From Erythrobacter cryptus DSM 12079 (GTDB lineage Bacteria; Pseudomonadota; Alphaproteobacteria; Sphingomonadales; Sphingomonadaceae), in assembly GCF_000422985.1 (NCBI RefSeq), contig NZ_AUHC01000001.1:496001-560000 (forward strand): a stretch of DNA of 64,000 bases. Direction: 5' to 3'. Made by a program: the position numbers and the translations under genes. Below the pieces are notes generated by a model. It saw only the letters and a list, made by a program, of their open reading frames with translations, made no database searches and was not told the DNA's origin. Positions 8,566 to 18,061 of the stretch are shown piece by piece. Positions within the stretch are counted from its first letter, which is position 1, and the number at the start of each line of letters is the position of its first letter.

Positions 8566-9267
8566 TTACTCCACGATCGCCGCGGCTTCGGCCTCGGCCT
8601 CGGTCGCGCTCGCCCCGCCGCGCCCGAGCAGGTCGGCAACCTTCTTGCCGCGACGCTGGGCTACCGACTTGGGCGAGGTCTGCTCGGAGAGCGCCGCAAA
8701 GGTGGCGCGGATCATGTTGTAGGGGTTGGAGGTGCCGACCGACTTGGTCACGACGTCAGCCACGCCAAGGCTCTCGAACACCGCACGCATCGGACCGCCG
8801 GCGATGATGCCGGTGCCCGGAGGCGCGGTGCGCACCGTCACCTTGCCCGCCCCGAAGCGGCCATTGCCGTCATGGTGCAGGGTGCGGCCTTCCTTGAGCG
8901 GCACGCGGATCATCTTCTTGCGCGCCGCCGCGGTCGCCTTGGTGATCGCCTCGGGCACCTCGCGGGCCTTGCCGTGGCCAAAGCCGACCCGGCCCTGGCC
9001 ATCGCCCACCACCACCAGCGCGGCAAAGCCGAAGCGCTTGCCGCCCTTGACGGTCTTGGAGACGCGGTTGATGTGCACCAGCTTCTCGATCAGGCCATCG
9101 TCTTCCTCGGTCTTGCCGCCGCGACGATCATCGCGGTTGCCGCGCCCGCGGCCCCGGCCTTCGCCGCTCTCGCGGCCCCGGCCCCGGCCCCGACGGCCCT
9201 GGGTCTCAGCGGCATCGCCGCCGAACTCGCCGCTTTCCGGCGCCTCGATGGTGTTTTCGTCAGCCAT
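8566..9267 (-). CDS. rpsE: 30S ribosomal protein S5 with RG-rich N-terminus
   Basis: 233 residues. The S5 core starts near residue 57 ([23 protein letters not shown]) and includes the KAREVPEAI and [10 protein letters not shown] blocks. S5 shapes the mRNA entry channel and translational fidelity. The first 55 residues are an addition to the roughly 165-residue core: an acidic start and then repeated RGR/GRG units at about 24-50 ([15 protein letters not shown]). Such RG-rich leaders resemble RNA-binding tails. It is followed six bases later by rpmD and preceded two bases away by rplR. Confidence 0.97.
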   Translation of the reverse strand: MADENTIEAPESGEFGGDAAETQGRRGRGRGRESGEGRGRGRGNRDDRRGGKTEEDDGLIEKLVHINRVSKTVKGGKRFGFAALVVVGDGQGRVGFGHGKAREVPEAITKATAAARKKMIRVPLKEGRTLHHDGNGRFGAGKVTVRTAPPGTGIIAGGPMRAVFESLGVADVVTKSVGTSNPYNMIRATFAALSEQTSPKSVAQRRGKKVADLLGRGGASATEAEAEAAAIVE

Positions 9268-9269
9268 TC

Positions 9270-9614
9270 TCAGAACTCCAGCCCGCCTTCACGGGCGGCA
9301 TCGGCCAGCGCCTTGACGCGGCCATGGAACAGGAAACCGCCGCGATCGAACACGACAGTGGTCACGCCCGCCTTCTTGGCGGCCTCGGCGATCGCCTTGC
9401 CAACCTCGGCCGCGGCCGCGACATTGGCCCCGCCGTTCTTGGCGCCAAGGGTCGAGGCCGCCGCCAGCGTGCGGCCAGCGGCATCGTCGATGATCTGGGC
9501 GTAGATGTGACGGCCGGTGCGGTGCACCGACAGGCGCGGCTTGCCACCGGCGCGCGCCCGGAGCGCGCTGCGAACCCGGCGCCGCCGCCGTTCGAACAGG
9601 GAGAGCTTGGCCAT
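9270..9614 (-). CDS. rplR: 50S ribosomal protein L18
   Basis: 114 residues starting [19 protein letters not shown], with [19 protein letters not shown] and [26 protein letters not shown], the L18 family core and C-terminal signature. L18 carries 5S rRNA into the large subunit with L5. The frame extends 82 codons upstream into rplF, but the MAKLSLFE Met is the family start and lies one base after the rplF stop. Confidence 0.97.
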   Translation of the reverse strand: MAKLSLFERRRRRVRSALRARAGGKPRLSVHRTGRHIYAQIIDDAAGRTLAAASTLGAKNGGANVAAAAEVGKAIAEAAKKAGVTTVVFDRGGFLFHGRVKALADAAREGGLEF

Positions 9615-9615
9615 C

Positions 9616-10149
9616 TTACCTCTTCTTCCCTTCCTTGCGGAAGATATACTCGTCGCGATAGGCGATCCCCTTGCCCTTGTAGGGCTCGGGCTTGCGCCAG
9701 CGGCGGATCTCGGCGGCGAACTGGCCCACGGCCTGCTTGTCGGTGCCGCTGATCTCGATCGTGGTCTGGTCCGGGGTCTTGACCTCCAGCCCCTCGGGCA
9801 CCGGCAGATCGACATCGTGGCTGTAGCCGAGCTGCAGCTTGAGCGTGCGGCCTTGGGCATTGGCGCGGTAGCCGACGCCCTTGATCACCAGCACCTTGGT
9901 AAAGCCCTGGGTGACGCCTTCGACGAGGTTGGCAACCAGCGTGCGCTGCATCCCCCAGAAGGCCCGCGCCTGACGGCTGTCATTGGCAGGCTTCACCGAA
10001 ATCTCGCCCTCGCCGAGATTATATTCGACGAGATCCGACAGGCCCATGGTGAGCGTGCCCTTGGGACCCTTCACCGTGAGCGTGCCATTGTCGATGGTGG
10101 CCGTCACCCCGCCCGGGATCGCCACCGGCTTCTTGCCGATGCGGCTCAT
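9616..10149 (-). CDS. rplF: 50S ribosomal protein L6
   Basis: 177 residues starting [15 protein letters not shown], with the two repeated L6 domains and the C-terminal signature [23 protein letters not shown] (in part). L6 binds near the sarcin-ricin loop where elongation factors dock. Length is normal. Its start codon shares one base with the rpsH stop, so it is tightly coupled to S8. Confidence 0.97.
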   Translation of the reverse strand: MSRIGKKPVAIPGGVTATIDNGTLTVKGPKGTLTMGLSDLVEYNLGEGEISVKPANDSRQARAFWGMQRTLVANLVEGVTQGFTKVLVIKGVGYRANAQGRTLKLQLGYSHDVDLPVPEGLEVKTPDQTTIEISGTDKQAVGQFAAEIRRWRKPEPYKGKGIAYRDEYIFRKEGKKR

Positions 10150-10544
10150 CAGAACACCTCCGCCAGCACTTCGCCGCCGACATTCTTGGCGCGCGCCTCG
10201 GCATCCGAAAGCACGCCCTTGGGAGTCGAGACGATGGTGATGCCAAGCCCGTTGCGCACCATCGGCAGGTCCTTGGCCCCCGAATAGATGCGCCGGCCCG
10301 GCCGCGAGACGCGCGCGACGTGCTTGATCGCCGGCTCGCCCTCGAAATACTTGAGCTCGATCCGCAGCGCCTTGTGCTTGCCCGAGGTGTCCTCGGAATA
10401 GCCGCGGATATAGCCCTCGCGCTGGAGCACCTCCAGCACGCTGGCACGCAGCTTGCTCGCGGGCGTGAGGACCGAGTCCTTCTTCGCCTGCTGGCCGTTG
10501 CGGATGCGGGTGAGCATGTCACCCAGAGGATCGGTCAATGCCAT
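10149..10544 (-). CDS. rpsH: 30S ribosomal protein S8
   Basis: 131 residues starting [18 protein letters not shown] and ending with [16 protein letters not shown] and GGEVLAEVF, the RNA-binding C-terminal domain. In E. coli S8 binds 16S helix 21 and also represses its own spc operon through a mimic in the rplE region; whether that occurs here cannot be seen. Length is typical. It lies ten bases after rpsN. Confidence 0.97.
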   Translation of the reverse strand: MALTDPLGDMLTRIRNGQQAKKDSVLTPASKLRASVLEVLQREGYIRGYSEDTSGKHKALRIELKYFEGEPAIKHVARVSRPGRRIYSGAKDLPMVRNGLGITIVSTPKGVLSDAEARAKNVGGEVLAEVF

Positions 10545-10554
10545 GTGTCAGTCC

Positions 10555-10860
10555 TCACCAGCTCGACTTGGTCAGGCCGGGGATCATCCCGGCATTGCCC
10601 AGTTGGCGCAGTTCGATGCGGTTGATGCCGAACTTGCGATAGTAGCCGCGCGGGCGGCCGGTGGTGGCGCAGCGGTTGCGCACCCGGGTGGGGTTCGCAT
10701 TGCGCGGAAGCTCGGCCAGCTTGAGCCGGGCCATCAGCCGCTCGGTCTCGTCGCGCGAGGTGTCATTCGCGATCGCCTTGAGCTTGGCATACTTGGCCGC
10801 ATACTGCTTGACCAGCTTCTTGCGCCGCTCGTTCTTGTTGATCGAACTCAGTTTCGCCAT
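10555..10860 (-). CDS. rpsN: 30S ribosomal protein S14 (zinc-free type)
   Basis: 101 residues starting [20 protein letters not shown], ending [18 protein letters not shown] then KSSW. The length and the absence of paired CxxC motifs identify the long zinc-independent S14 form, common in proteobacteria. S14 sits in the small-subunit head beside S3 and S10. It follows rplE after 42 bases and precedes rpsH. Confidence 0.97.
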   Translation of the reverse strand: MAKLSSINKNERRKKLVKQYAAKYAKLKAIANDTSRDETERLMARLKLAELPRNANPTRVRNRCATTGRPRGYYRKFGINRIELRQLGNAGMIPGLTKSSW

Positions 10861-10902
10861 GGACTTAAGCTCTCTTGTCTCGTGTCTCGGGGAGGAAGCG
10901 GC

Positions 10903-11496
10903 TCACGCCGCCTCCTTGTGCTGGGCACCCTTGGCGCCGGGCGCCTCGCCCTGGAAGGGGAAGCCGAACAGGCGCAGCAGCTCGCGCGCTTCCTCGTCGG
11001 TGCGTGCGGTGGTGGTGATGATGATGTCCATGCCCCGCACCTTCTCGATCTTGTCGTAGCTGATCTCGGGAAAGACAATCTGTTCCTTGAGCCCCATCGC
11101 ATAGTTGCCGCGGCCATCGAACGAGCGCGGGTTGAGGCCGCGGAAGTCACGGATGCGCGGCATGGCGATGGTCACGAGGCGGTCGAGAAACTCGTACATG
11201 CGCTCGCGCCGCAGGGTGACCTTGCAGCCGATCGGCATGCCCTCGCGCAGCTTGAACTGCGCGATCGACTTCTTGGCGAGGGTGATAACCGGCTTCTGCC
11301 CGGCGATCAGCGCCATTTCTTCCGCCGCGGTCTGGACCTTCTTCTTGTCCTGGCTCGCCTCGCCCACGCCCATGTTGAGCGTGATCTTCTCGAGCTTGGG
11401 CACTTCCATCCGGTTCTTGTAACCGAACTTCTCGGTCATCGCCTTGACGATCTCGGCCTCGTACTTGGCCTTCAGCCGGGGGGTGTAATCAGCCAT
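10903..11496 (-). CDS. rplE: 50S ribosomal protein L5
   Basis: 197 residues starting [17 protein letters not shown], with [13 protein letters not shown], the L5 signature, and [20 protein letters not shown] near the end. L5 binds 5S rRNA and forms a bridge to S13. The tail after GFPFQGE adds about 15 residues ([12 protein letters not shown]). The frame opens ten codons earlier, inside rplX; the chosen ATG starts the family sequence and overlaps the rplX end by 8 bases. Confidence 0.97.
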   Translation of the reverse strand: MADYTPRLKAKYEAEIVKAMTEKFGYKNRMEVPKLEKITLNMGVGEASQDKKKVQTAAEEMALIAGQKPVITLAKKSIAQFKLREGMPIGCKVTLRRERMYEFLDRLVTIAMPRIRDFRGLNPRSFDGRGNYAMGLKEQIVFPEISYDKIEKVRGMDIIITTTARTDEEARELLRLFGFPFQGEAPGAKGAQHKEAA

Positions 11497-11809
11497 CGAT
11501 GGTCTCCCCACTCTTGACGGCGACACGCACCTTCTTGCCGTCCTTCACTTCAAAGCGGACGCGGGTGGGCTTGCCGGTCTTGGGATCGGCAATCGCGACC
11601 TTGCAGATCGGCATCGGCGCGGGGAAGCGCTCGATCCCGCCCTGCGGATTGAGCTGGCTCGGCTTGCGGTGGCGGGCCACGATGTTGATCCCTTCGACCA
11701 CCACCTTGCCATCCTTGGGCAGAACCTTGGCGACCGTGCCGGTGCGGCCCTTGTCCTTGCCCGACAGCACCACGACGCTGTCACCCTTCTTGATCTTGGC
11801 AGCCGACAT
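11489..11809 (-). CDS. rplX: 50S ribosomal protein L24
   Basis: 106 residues starting [21 protein letters not shown], the KOW motif of L24, and containing the family block [19 protein letters not shown]24 is one of the first proteins to bind 23S rRNA during assembly, near the tunnel exit. Its ATG shares one base with the rplN stop (TGATG), and its 3' end overlaps rplE by 8 bases. This compact packing suggests coupled translation. Confidence 0.97.
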   Translation of the reverse strand: MSAAKIKKGDSVVVLSGKDKGRTGTVAKVLPKDGKVVVEGINIVARHRKPSQLNPQGGIERFPAPMPICKVAIADPKTGKPTRVRFEVKDGKKVRVAVKSGETIDG

Positions 11810-12177
11810 CACAGCACCTCCGGAGCAAGGCTGATGATCTTCATGAACCCGCGCGAACGCAGCTCGCGCACCACCGGGCCGAAGATACGGGTGCCGATCG
11901 GTTCCTCGTTCTTGTTCACCAGCACCGCGGCGTTGGTGTCGAAGCGGATCACCGTGCCATCGGGACGGCGTACGTCCTTCTTGGTGCGCACGATCACCGC
12001 GCGGTGCACGTCGCCCTTCTTGACCTTGGCGCGCGGCTGCGCCTCCTTGATCGAGACGACGATCACGTCGCCGACGCCCGCGGTCCGGCGCTTCGAGCCG
12101 CCCAGCACCTTGATGCACTGGACGCGCTTGGCGCCGCTGTTGTCCGCGACGTCGAGATTGGATTGCATCTGGATCAT
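11809..12177 (-). CDS. rplN: 50S ribosomal protein L14
   Basis: 122 residues starting [21 protein letters not shown], ending [23 protein letters not shown], the standard L14 length and sequence. L14 sits at the subunit interface next to L19 and is the docking site for silencing factors such as RsfS. It is the first gene of the spc group, 80 bases after rpsQ. Confidence 0.98.
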   Translation of the reverse strand: MIQMQSNLDVADNSGAKRVQCIKVLGGSKRRTAGVGDVIVVSIKEAQPRAKVKKGDVHRAVIVRTKKDVRRPDGTVIRFDTNAAVLVNKNEEPIGTRIFGPVVRELRSRGFMKIISLAPEVL

Positions 12178-12257
12178 CGATCCGTTGTCCTTCTCATTGG
12201 CTTTCCGGGACGGCCCGATCCGACCGGGGCCCGGGAGTTCCGTTAAACGTCAGTTGC

Positions 12258-12548
12258 TCAATTGCCAGCTTCGGCAACGTCAAGATCGGCTTCCACCGCC
12301 TGCACGCCGCCCGCCACCACCCGGTCGATCACGATCCAGGTCTTGGTCTTGGAAATCGGGCGGGTCTCCTCGATCCGCACCACGTCCCCGACCGAATATT
12401 CATTGTTCTCGTCGTGGGCGTGATACTTCTTCGAGCGGCGGATGATCTTGCCGTAGAGCGGGTGCTTGACCTTGCGCTCGACCAGCACGGTCACGGTCTT
12501 GTCGGTCTTGTCGGAGGTCACAGTCCCGACGAGGATACGCTTGGGCAT
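12258..12548 (-). CDS. rpsQ: 30S ribosomal protein S17
   Basis: 96 residues starting [21 protein letters not shown], with [20 protein letters not shown] and [15 protein letters not shown], the S17 OB-fold core that binds 16S rRNA early in assembly. A C-terminal extension of about 20 residues ([20 protein letters not shown]) is acidic and not part of the core. It follows rpmC by eleven bases and is the last gene of the S10 group. Confidence 0.97.
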   Translation of the reverse strand: MPKRILVGTVTSDKTDKTVTVLVERKVKHPLYGKIIRRSKKYHAHDENNEYSVGDVVRIEETRPISKTKTWIVIDRVVAGGVQAVEADLDVAEAGN

Positions 12549-12559
12549 TGTGGTTCTCC

Positions 12560-12775
12560 TCAGGCCTTGGCCGCCGCGGCCTTGGCCGCGCGTTCGTTCT
12601 GCAGCGTCTTGATCCGCGCGATGGTGCGGCGCACCTCACGGATGCGCGAAGGCGCCTCGAGCTGGTTGGTGGCCGCCTGGAAACGCAGGTTGAACTGCTC
12701 GCGCTTGAGCTCGAGGAGCTCGGCGGCAAGCTGGTCATCGGTCTTGGTGCGAAGATCGGCAATATCGGCCATCAT
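12560..12775 (-). CDS. rpmC: 50S ribosomal protein L29
   Basis: 71 residues: a short two-helix protein with [21 protein letters not shown] and [15 protein letters not shown], the L29 signature. L29 lies at the tunnel exit beside L23 and contributes to the binding platform for trigger factor and SRP. Its start overlaps the rplP stop in ATGA, so it is coupled to L16. The Ala/Lys-rich end ([11 protein letters not shown]) is a mild extension. Confidence 0.97.
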   Translation of the reverse strand: MMADIADLRTKTDDQLAAELLELKREQFNLRFQAATNQLEAPSRIREVRRTIARIKTLQNERAAKAAAAKA

Positions 12776-13206
12776 TCACCTCCCAGGTGGCTGGTGTCGC
12801 CAAGCCGGGCGACAACCTTGGTCTTGATCGGCAGCTTCATCGCCGCCCGGGCGAAGGCTTCGGCAGCCAGCGGGCCGGCAACGCCGTCGAGCTCGAACAG
12901 GATCCGGCCCGGCTTCACGCGCGCCGCCCAATATTCGACCGAACCCTTGCCCTTGCCCTGGCGCACCTCGGCCGGCTTCTTCGACACCGGAACATCGGGG
13001 AACACCCGGATCCACAGGCGCCCCTGGCGCTTGATGTGGCGGGTGATGGCGCGGCGCGCGGCCTCGATCTGGCGCGCGGTGATCCGCTCCGGCTCGAGCG
13101 CCTTGAGGCCATAGGAGCCGAAGTTGAGGGTGGTACCACCCTTGGCTTCGCCCTTGATCCGGCCCTTGAAGGCCTTGCGGAACTTGGTCTTCTTCGGTTG
13201 CAGCAT
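12772..13206 (-). CDS. rplP: 50S ribosomal protein L16
   Basis: 144 residues starting [19 protein letters not shown], with [18 protein letters not shown] and [22 protein letters not shown] (in part). L16 organises the A-site tRNA binding region and is essential late in 50S assembly. The residue before the GKGKG loop is Gln where many family members have Met. It lies 12 bases after rpsC and overlaps rpmC by four bases. Confidence 0.97.
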   Translation of the reverse strand: MLQPKKTKFRKAFKGRIKGEAKGGTTLNFGSYGLKALEPERITARQIEAARRAITRHIKRQGRLWIRVFPDVPVSKKPAEVRQGKGKGSVEYWAARVKPGRILFELDGVAGPLAAEAFARAAMKLPIKTKVVARLGDTSHLGGE

Positions 13207-13218
13207 CGTCTTTAACCT

Positions 13219-13914
13219 TTAGCGGGCCGGCCGGACGCCGGAAGTCTGGGCTTCCATCATCAGGCGGTCCTGGGCGGTGGGATCATGGGCGAGGATCTCG
13301 CCCTTGAAGATCCACACCTTGATCCCGATGACGCCATAGGCGGTGAGCGCTTCGGCCTCGGCATAGTCGATATTGGCGCGCAGCGTGTGCAACGGCACCC
13401 GGCCTTCACGATACCATTCGACACGGGCGATCTCCGCCCCGCCGAGCCGGCCGCCGCAGACGATCTTGACGCCCTCGGCGCCGAGCCGCAGCGCCGATTG
13501 CACCGCGCGCTTCATCGCCCGGCGGAAGGCCACGCGGCGCACCAGCTGATCGGCAATGCCCTGGGCGACGAGCTTGGCGTCGATCTCGGGCTTGCGGATC
13601 TCGACGATGTTGAGCTTGACGTCGCTCTCGGTCATCGTCGCCAGCTTGGCGCGCAGCTTCTCGATGTCGGCGCCCTTCTTGCCGATGATGACGCCGGGCC
13701 GCGCCGCATAGATCGACACCCGGCACAGCTTGGCCGGACGCTCGATCACCACCTTGGAGACCGCCGCCTGGGGCAGGTTCTTCATGATGTAGTTGCGGAT
13801 TTCGACATCTTCCTTGAGCAGCTTGGCATAGTCGCGCCCTTCGGCATACCAGCGGCTGTCCCAGGTGCGGTTGATCTGCAGGCGCAGACCGATCGGATTG
13901 CTCTTCTGACCCAT
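13219..13914 (-). CDS. rpsC: 30S ribosomal protein S3
   Basis: 231 residues starting [22 protein letters not shown]. The KH domain has [14 protein letters not shown], and the C-terminal domain has [30 protein letters not shown] (in part) and the [13 protein letters not shown] strand. S3 forms the mRNA entry pore with S4 and S5 and takes part in helicase activity at the entry. Length is typical. It starts immediately after rplV, with one base between them. Confidence 0.98.
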   Translation of the reverse strand: MGQKSNPIGLRLQINRTWDSRWYAEGRDYAKLLKEDVEIRNYIMKNLPQAAVSKVVIERPAKLCRVSIYAARPGVIIGKKGADIEKLRAKLATMTESDVKLNIVEIRKPEIDAKLVAQGIADQLVRRVAFRRAMKRAVQSALRLGAEGVKIVCGGRLGGAEIARVEWYREGRVPLHTLRANIDYAEAEALTAYGVIGIKVWIFKGEILAHDPTAQDRLMMEAQTSGVRPAR

Positions 13915-13915
13915 C

Positions 13916-14293
13916 TTACGCCTCCTCGACTTCGCGCACCACGATCCGCAGCCGCGAGAACGGCTTCAGGATCCGGGTCGACTTGCCGCGGCCGCGGGTG
14001 TGGAAGCGCTTCATCGTCACCGACTTGCCCACGCTCGCCTCGGCGACGATCAGCGCGTCGACATCAAGGTTGTGGTTGTTCTCGGCATTGGCGATCGCCG
14101 AGGCGAGCACCTTGCTCGCATCGCGCGCCATCGCCCGCTTCGAGAAGGCGAGAATGTTCATCGCCTCCTCGACCTTCTTGCCGCGGATCATCGCCGCAAC
14201 CAGGTTGAGCTTTTGCGCCGACCCACGGATGGTGGTGCCGACCGCCAGCGCCTCGTTGTCGCCCACGCGGCGGGGTGCCTTTGCCTTGCCCAT
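13916..14293 (-). CDS. rplV: 50S ribosomal protein L22
   Basis: 125 residues starting [19 protein letters not shown], with the L22 core [23 protein letters not shown] and the beta-hairpin [18 protein letters not shown] that lines the exit tunnel beside L4. That loop shows no obvious deletion of the kind linked to macrolide resistance. Its start shares one base with the rpsS stop. Confidence 0.97.
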   Translation of the reverse strand: MGKAKAPRRVGDNEALAVGTTIRGSAQKLNLVAAMIRGKKVEEAMNILAFSKRAMARDASKVLASAIANAENNHNLDVDALIVAEASVGKSVTMKRFHTRGRGKSTRILKPFSRLRIVVREVEEA

Positions 14294-14568
14294 TAGCGCT
14301 TGCCCTTCTTGTCGGCGGCATGGCCGGGGAAGGTGCGCGTCGGCGCGAATTCCCCGAGCTTGTGACCGACCATTTCTTCCGTGACCGAAACGGGAATGAA
14401 CTTGTGCCCGTTATAGACATTGAAGGTGAGCCCGACGAACTGCGGCAGGATCGTCGAACGCCGCGACCAGGTCTTGATCGGCTTGGCGTTGGTGGTTTCC
14501 TGCGCCGCCTCAGCCTTCTTGAGCAGGCTCAGCTCGACAAACGGACCTTTCCAGACGGAACGTGCCAT
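14293..14568 (-). CDS. rpsS: 30S ribosomal protein S19
   Basis: 91 residues starting [16 protein letters not shown], with [18 protein letters not shown] and [24 protein letters not shown] (in part), the S19 signature. S19 lies in the head of the small subunit and contacts the A-site tRNA together with S13. It follows rplB by six bases and is coupled to rplV. Confidence 0.98.
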   Translation of the reverse strand: MARSVWKGPFVELSLLKKAEAAQETTNAKPIKTWSRRSTILPQFVGLTFNVYNGHKFIPVSVTEEMVGHKLGEFAPTRTFPGHAADKKGKR

Positions 14569-14574
14569 TGTCTC

Positions 14575-15411
14575 TTACCTCTTCTTCTTCGCGTGACGCG
14601 AACGGATGATCATCTTGTCCGTCTGCTTGTTGTGGCGCGTGCGGGCCCCCTTGGTCGGCTTGCCCCACGGAGTCACCGGATGGCGACCACCCGAGGTGCG
14701 GCCCTCACCACCACCATGGGGGTGATCGACCGGGTTCTTGGCCACGCCGCGGGTCAGCGGACGGCGACCCATCCACCGGCTGCGCCCGGCCTTGGCGAAG
14801 TTCTGGTTGGCGTTATCGGGGTTCGACACCGCCCCCACCGTGCCCATGCAGTCGGCGCGCAGATAGCGCTGCTCGCCCGAATTGAGGCGCACGATCACGA
14901 AAGCGCGATCGCGCCCCACCACCTGCACATAGGTGCCGGCGGAACGGGCGATCTGGCCACCCTTGCCCGGCTTCATCTCGACATTGTGGCAGATCGTGCC
15001 GACCGGCATCTGGCCGAGCAGCATGGCATTGCCGGGCTTGGTGTCGACCTTCTCGCCGGCAATCACCTGATCGCCCACGGCCAACCGCTGCGGCGCGAGG
15101 ATATAGGCCTGCTCGCCATCCTCATAGGTGATGAGGGCGATGAAAGCGGTGCGGTTGGGATCATATTCCAGCCGCTCGACCTTGGCCGGCATGTCCCACT
15201 TGCGCCGCTTGAAATCGATGAAGCGGTACTTCTGCTTGTGACCGCCGGCGATGCCACGCGAGGTGACATGACCCTTGTTGTTGCGCCCGCCGGTCTTGCG
15301 CTTGCCTTCGGTCAGCGCCTTGACCGGCTTGCCCTTGTAGAGCGCCGACTTGTCGACCAGGATCAGGCCGCGCCGGGCGGGACTGGTCGGCTTGTAGTTC
15401 TTGAGTGCCAT
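14575..15411 (-). CDS. rplB: 50S ribosomal protein L2
   Basis: 278 residues starting [17 protein letters not shown], with the RNA-binding OB and SH3-like domains and the catalytic-region signature [17 protein letters not shown], whose His is near the peptidyl-transferase centre. L2 is among the most conserved large-subunit proteins and is needed for subunit association. Length is standard. It lies 23 bases after rplW. Confidence 0.98.
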   Translation of the reverse strand: MALKNYKPTSPARRGLILVDKSALYKGKPVKALTEGKRKTGGRNNKGHVTSRGIAGGHKQKYRFIDFKRRKWDMPAKVERLEYDPNRTAFIALITYEDGEQAYILAPQRLAVGDQVIAGEKVDTKPGNAMLLGQMPVGTICHNVEMKPGKGGQIARSAGTYVQVVGRDRAFVIVRLNSGEQRYLRADCMGTVGAVSNPDNANQNFAKAGRSRWMGRRPLTRGVAKNPVDHPHGGGEGRTSGGRHPVTPWGKPTKGARTRHNKQTDKMIIRSRHAKKKR

Positions 15412-15434
15412 CGTTCCTATCCTGTCCCCTGGCC

Positions 15435-15743
15435 TCAGATGCCGCTGGTGATGTCGATCATCTCACCCTCGGCCAGGGTGACGATGGCCTTCTTCACGTC
15501 GCTGCGCTGATAGGCCTTGCCCTTCCAGCGCTTGGTCTTGCCCTTCTGGATCAGGGTGTTCACGGCGACGACCTTCTTGTCGTAGATCGCCTCGACCGCC
15601 TCCTTGATCTGCGGCTTGGTGGCGCCCCGCGCGACCTTGAACACCACGGCGTTCTGCTCCGAGGCAAGGGTCGACTTTTCGGTGATGTGCGGGGCGATGA
15701 TCACGTCATAGTGACGCGCATCGACAGTCTGCTTCTTAGCCAT
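15435..15743 (-). CDS. rplW: 50S ribosomal protein L23
   Basis: 102 residues with the L23 core [42 protein letters not shown] and [22 protein letters not shown]23 is the main docking point at the tunnel exit for trigger factor, SRP and SecYEG. Its start overlaps the rplD 3' end by 8 bases, an arrangement common in this operon. Confidence 0.97.
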   Translation of the reverse strand: MAKKQTVDARHYDVIIAPHITEKSTLASEQNAVVFKVARGATKPQIKEAVEAIYDKKVVAVNTLIQKGKTKRWKGKAYQRSDVKKAIVTLAEGEMIDITSGI

Positions 15744-16359
15744 TGAAGCGCGCCTCCAGCTTCTCGACGGCAGCCTTGGTCAGCACCAGGGTGTCGTGGT
15801 TGAGGATGTCGTAGACATTGGCGCCGATCGCCGGGAGCACGTTGACGCCCGGCAGGTTGCGCGCCGCGATCTTGAAGCCGGCATCGACCTGCTCACCGTC
15901 GATGACCAGCACCTTGCCAGTCAGCCCGGCCTTGGCGAGGTGGCCCTTGAGGGCCTTGGTCTTGGCCTCCTTGAGCGCAAGGCTTTCCACCACCACGAGG
16001 CCCTCGCGCGCCTTGCTCGACAGCGCCATCTTGAGCCCGAGCGCGCGGATCTTCTTGTTGAGCGACTGCTCGAATGTGCGCTTGCGCGCGCCGTGAGCCT
16101 TGCCGCCACCGATGAACACCGGCGCCTTGCGGTCACCGTGACGCGCCGCCCCGCCGCCCTTCTGGCGACCGAACTTCTTGCCGGTGCGGGCAACGTCCGA
16201 ACGCTCGCGCGTCGGGCGCGCCGGCGCGCGGCGGTTCTCGAGCTGCCAGGTCACCACGCGGTGGAGGATGTCTGCGCGCGGCTCGATGCCGAACACCGCG
16301 TCGGACAGCTCGATGTCGCCCGCGGCCCCGCCTTCGATGTTCTGAACCTTGATCTTCAT
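15736..16359 (-). CDS. rplD: 50S ribosomal protein L4
   Basis: 207 residues. The tunnel-wall loop is visible as [40 protein letters not shown] (in part), followed by the Rossmann-like domain with [15 protein letters not shown] and LVIDGEQVD. In E. coli L4 represses its own S10 operon through the rpsJ leader; no equivalent can be assigned here from sequence alone. Three bases separate its start from the rplC stop. Confidence 0.97.
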   Translation of the reverse strand: MKIKVQNIEGGAAGDIELSDAVFGIEPRADILHRVVTWQLENRRAPARPTRERSDVARTGKKFGRQKGGGAARHGDRKAPVFIGGGKAHGARKRTFEQSLNKKIRALGLKMALSSKAREGLVVVESLALKEAKTKALKGHLAKAGLTGKVLVIDGEQVDAGFKIAARNLPGVNVLPAIGANVYDILNHDTLVLTKAAVEKLEARFNG

Positions 16360-16362
16360 GGC

Positions 16363-17127
16363 TCAGCCTTCCTTGTTCTCTTCGCTGGCCGGAGCCTCGG
16401 CCACAGCCGGCTCCGCCGCCACGGGGGTCTCGTCGGCCACGGGGGCCTTCTTCTCGATCACCGCACCCGGGAACGGCGCGCCGGCGGGAAGCGGCAGCTT
16501 GACCGCATCGCGCACCAGCAGCCAGCCGTTCTTGGCACCGGGCACCGAGCCCTTGACGAACAGCAGGCCGCGCTCGGCATCGGTGCGGACGATCTCGAGG
16601 TTCTGCTGGGTGCGCTGGCGATCACCCATGTGACCGGCCATCTTCTTGCCCTTGAACACCCGGCCCGGATCCTGGCGGTTGCCGGTCGAACCATGGGCGC
16701 GGTGCGAGATCGACACGCCGTGGGTGGCGCGCATACCGCCAAAGCCCCAACGCTTCATCGCCCCAGCAAAGCCCTTGCCCTGGGTGTGGCCGGTGATGTC
16801 GACCATCTGCCCGGCAACGAAATGATCGGCGCTGATCGTGGCGCCCACCGGCACCAGCGCCTCGGCGCTGTCCACCCGAAACTCGGCGACCTTCTTCTTG
16901 AGGCCGACATCGGCCTTGGCGAAGTGCTCGCGCTGCGGCTTGGCCACGTTCTTCTGCTTGGCTTCGCCCGCGCCGAGCTGGACGGCATAATAGCCATCGC
17001 GCTCAGCAGTGCGGTGCGAGACCACCTGGCAATTCTCCAGCGCCAGGACGGTGACCGGCACATGGCGGCCATCCTCCTGGAACAGGCGGGTCATCCCGAC
17101 CTTCTTGGCGATAACGCCGGTGCGCAT
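16363..17127 (-). CDS. rplC: 50S ribosomal protein L3 with acidic tail
   Basis: 254 residues starting [20 protein letters not shown], with [21 protein letters not shown] and the W-loop region that reaches the peptidyl-transferase centre, plus [16 protein letters not shown]. The last 40 residues ([16 protein letters not shown] onward, ending ASEENKEG) are an Ala/Glu/Val-rich acidic addition absent from E. coli L3. The frame extends nine codons upstream, but the chosen ATG is the family start. A 273-base structured spacer separates it from rpsJ. Confidence 0.97.
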   Translation of the reverse strand: MRTGVIAKKVGMTRLFQEDGRHVPVTVLALENCQVVSHRTAERDGYYAVQLGAGEAKQKNVAKPQREHFAKADVGLKKKVAEFRVDSAEALVPVGATISADHFVAGQMVDITGHTQGKGFAGAMKRWGFGGMRATHGVSISHRAHGSTGNRQDPGRVFKGKKMAGHMGDRQRTQQNLEIVRTDAERGLLFVKGSVPGAKNGWLLVRDAVKLPLPAGAPFPGAVIEKKAPVADETPVAAEPAVAEAPASEENKEG

Positions 17128-17189
17128 CGTCTGTTCACTCCTCGACAGAGGCACCCCTGCAGACCATCCACAAGGGTGCGTGAGACCAA

Positions 17190-17391
17190 GGCACCAGGTG
17201 CCCCAGCCGCTTCAGCCCGAAATGTCATGCATCGCCCCGCCTGGGCTGAGTGCACCGCGCCGCGATTGCGGCACCTGGTGCGAGACGGGGGACGCAGCCC
17301 GGATCAGCGATCCGGCGGTATCCACCCTATCGTCTGGCGGGGCGCTTGCGCCCCGACGATAGAGGCCCCTGCCATAACGGCAGGGGCTTTT
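17190..17391 (-). promoter_or_regulatory. Structured leader between rpsJ and rplC
   Basis: Three nested or tandem inverted repeats fill this spacer. GCCCCTGCC/GGCAGGGGC (17365-17387) is a 9-bp stem with a 5-base loop; on the plus strand it is followed by TTTT, so it looks like an intrinsic terminator for antisense transcripts. TATCGTC with GGGGCG/CGCCCC and GACGATA form a second stem with a 4-base bulge (17328-17361). A 12-bp pair (17191-17202 with 17270-17281, GCACCAGGTGCC and its complement) could fold the remainder. No T-run follows any stem on the minus strand, so the transcript probably reads through into rplC. Confidence 0.6.
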
Positions 17392-17400
17392 CTGCCGGCC

Positions 17401-17712
17401 TCAAGCCAGCTTGATCTCAACATTCACGCCGGCAGCCAGGTCGAGCTTCATCAGCGCGTCCACGGTCTGGGCGTTGGGCTGCACGATATCGAGCAGCCGC
17501 TTGTAAGTGCGCACCTCGAACTGCTCGCGCGACTTCTTGTCGACATGCGGGCCGCGGTTCACGGTGAACTTCTCGATCCGCGTCGGCAGCGGAATGGGGC
17601 CCCGAATGAGCGCGCCGGTGCGGCGGGCCGTATCGGCGATCTCGCCGGTCGCCTGGTCGAGAACGCGGTGATCGAACGCCTTGAGGCGAATACGGATATT
17701 CTGAGCTTCCAT
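17401..17712 (-). CDS. rpsJ: 30S ribosomal protein S10
   Basis: 103 residues starting [19 protein letters not shown], with [24 protein letters not shown] and the [19 protein letters not shown] loop. S10 (NusE) is in the small-subunit head and also joins NusB in antitermination complexes. It begins the S10 operon. A promoter lies about 170-200 bases upstream and a terminator for tuf lies before that. The spacer to rplC is unusually long and structured. Confidence 0.98.
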   Translation of the reverse strand: MEAQNIRIRLKAFDHRVLDQATGEIADTARRTGALIRGPIPLPTRIEKFTVNRGPHVDKKSREQFEVRTYKRLLDIVQPNAQTVDALMKLDLAAGVNVEIKLA

Positions 17713-17982
17713 GTCCTACTACCGATGCGAAAGAGCCGAGGTCCGGCCGGGTGCCCGGCCATTCCCAAAAAGCAAAGCCGCCCCGCGATGCCCGGTTTCC
17801 CGAAAGCGGGCGGCCCGTCTCGAAACTCGTGCCGGCGGTTCCTTGCCCGTGAAGGCCTACGAATCTCGCCAGCGGATGCGCGCCTATACGGGCGGCGCCC
17901 GGCAATGGCAAGGGGCGATCGCAAGGAAATTGCGTGACCGCGAAACGCCCCGCAGGCACCTTCCCCCAAACCTTCCAGTAAC
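17713..17982 (-). other. Long rpsJ leader region
   Basis: The 349 bases between rpsJ and tuf contain no credible ORF. They hold the tuf terminator (17983-18017), a promoter (17883-17911) and a 5' leader of about 165 bases before the rpsJ ATG. The leader is GC-rich with several short inverted repeats and could host autoregulation by a ribosomal protein. That role is inference; no known S10-leader structure was recognised. Confidence 0.4.
17883..17911 (-). promoter_or_regulatory. Sigma-70-type promoter for the S10 operon
   Basis: On the minus strand TTGCCA and TATAGG are separated by exactly 17 bases, and the -10 is followed by CGCGC. The same -10 with its CGCGC flank occurs before tRNA-Asn (44657-44685). 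It lies between the tuf terminator and rpsJ, the right place for a promoter driving rpsJ onward. Confidence 0.6.
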
Positions 17983-18017
17983 GAAAAGACCCGGCAGCGC
18001 ACTGGGCAGCTGCCGGG
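17983..18017 (-). terminator. Intrinsic terminator after tuf
   Basis: A 9-bp stem CCCGGCAGC/GCTGCCGGG with a 10-base loop is followed on the minus strand by TCTTTTC. It begins about 45 bases after the tuf stop codon and would end the str operon transcript before rpsJ. Confidence 0.75.
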
Positions 18018-18061
18018 CCTGATCGGGAGCGCTCTGGCCCGCGAGGGGCCTAAGCGCAGGC

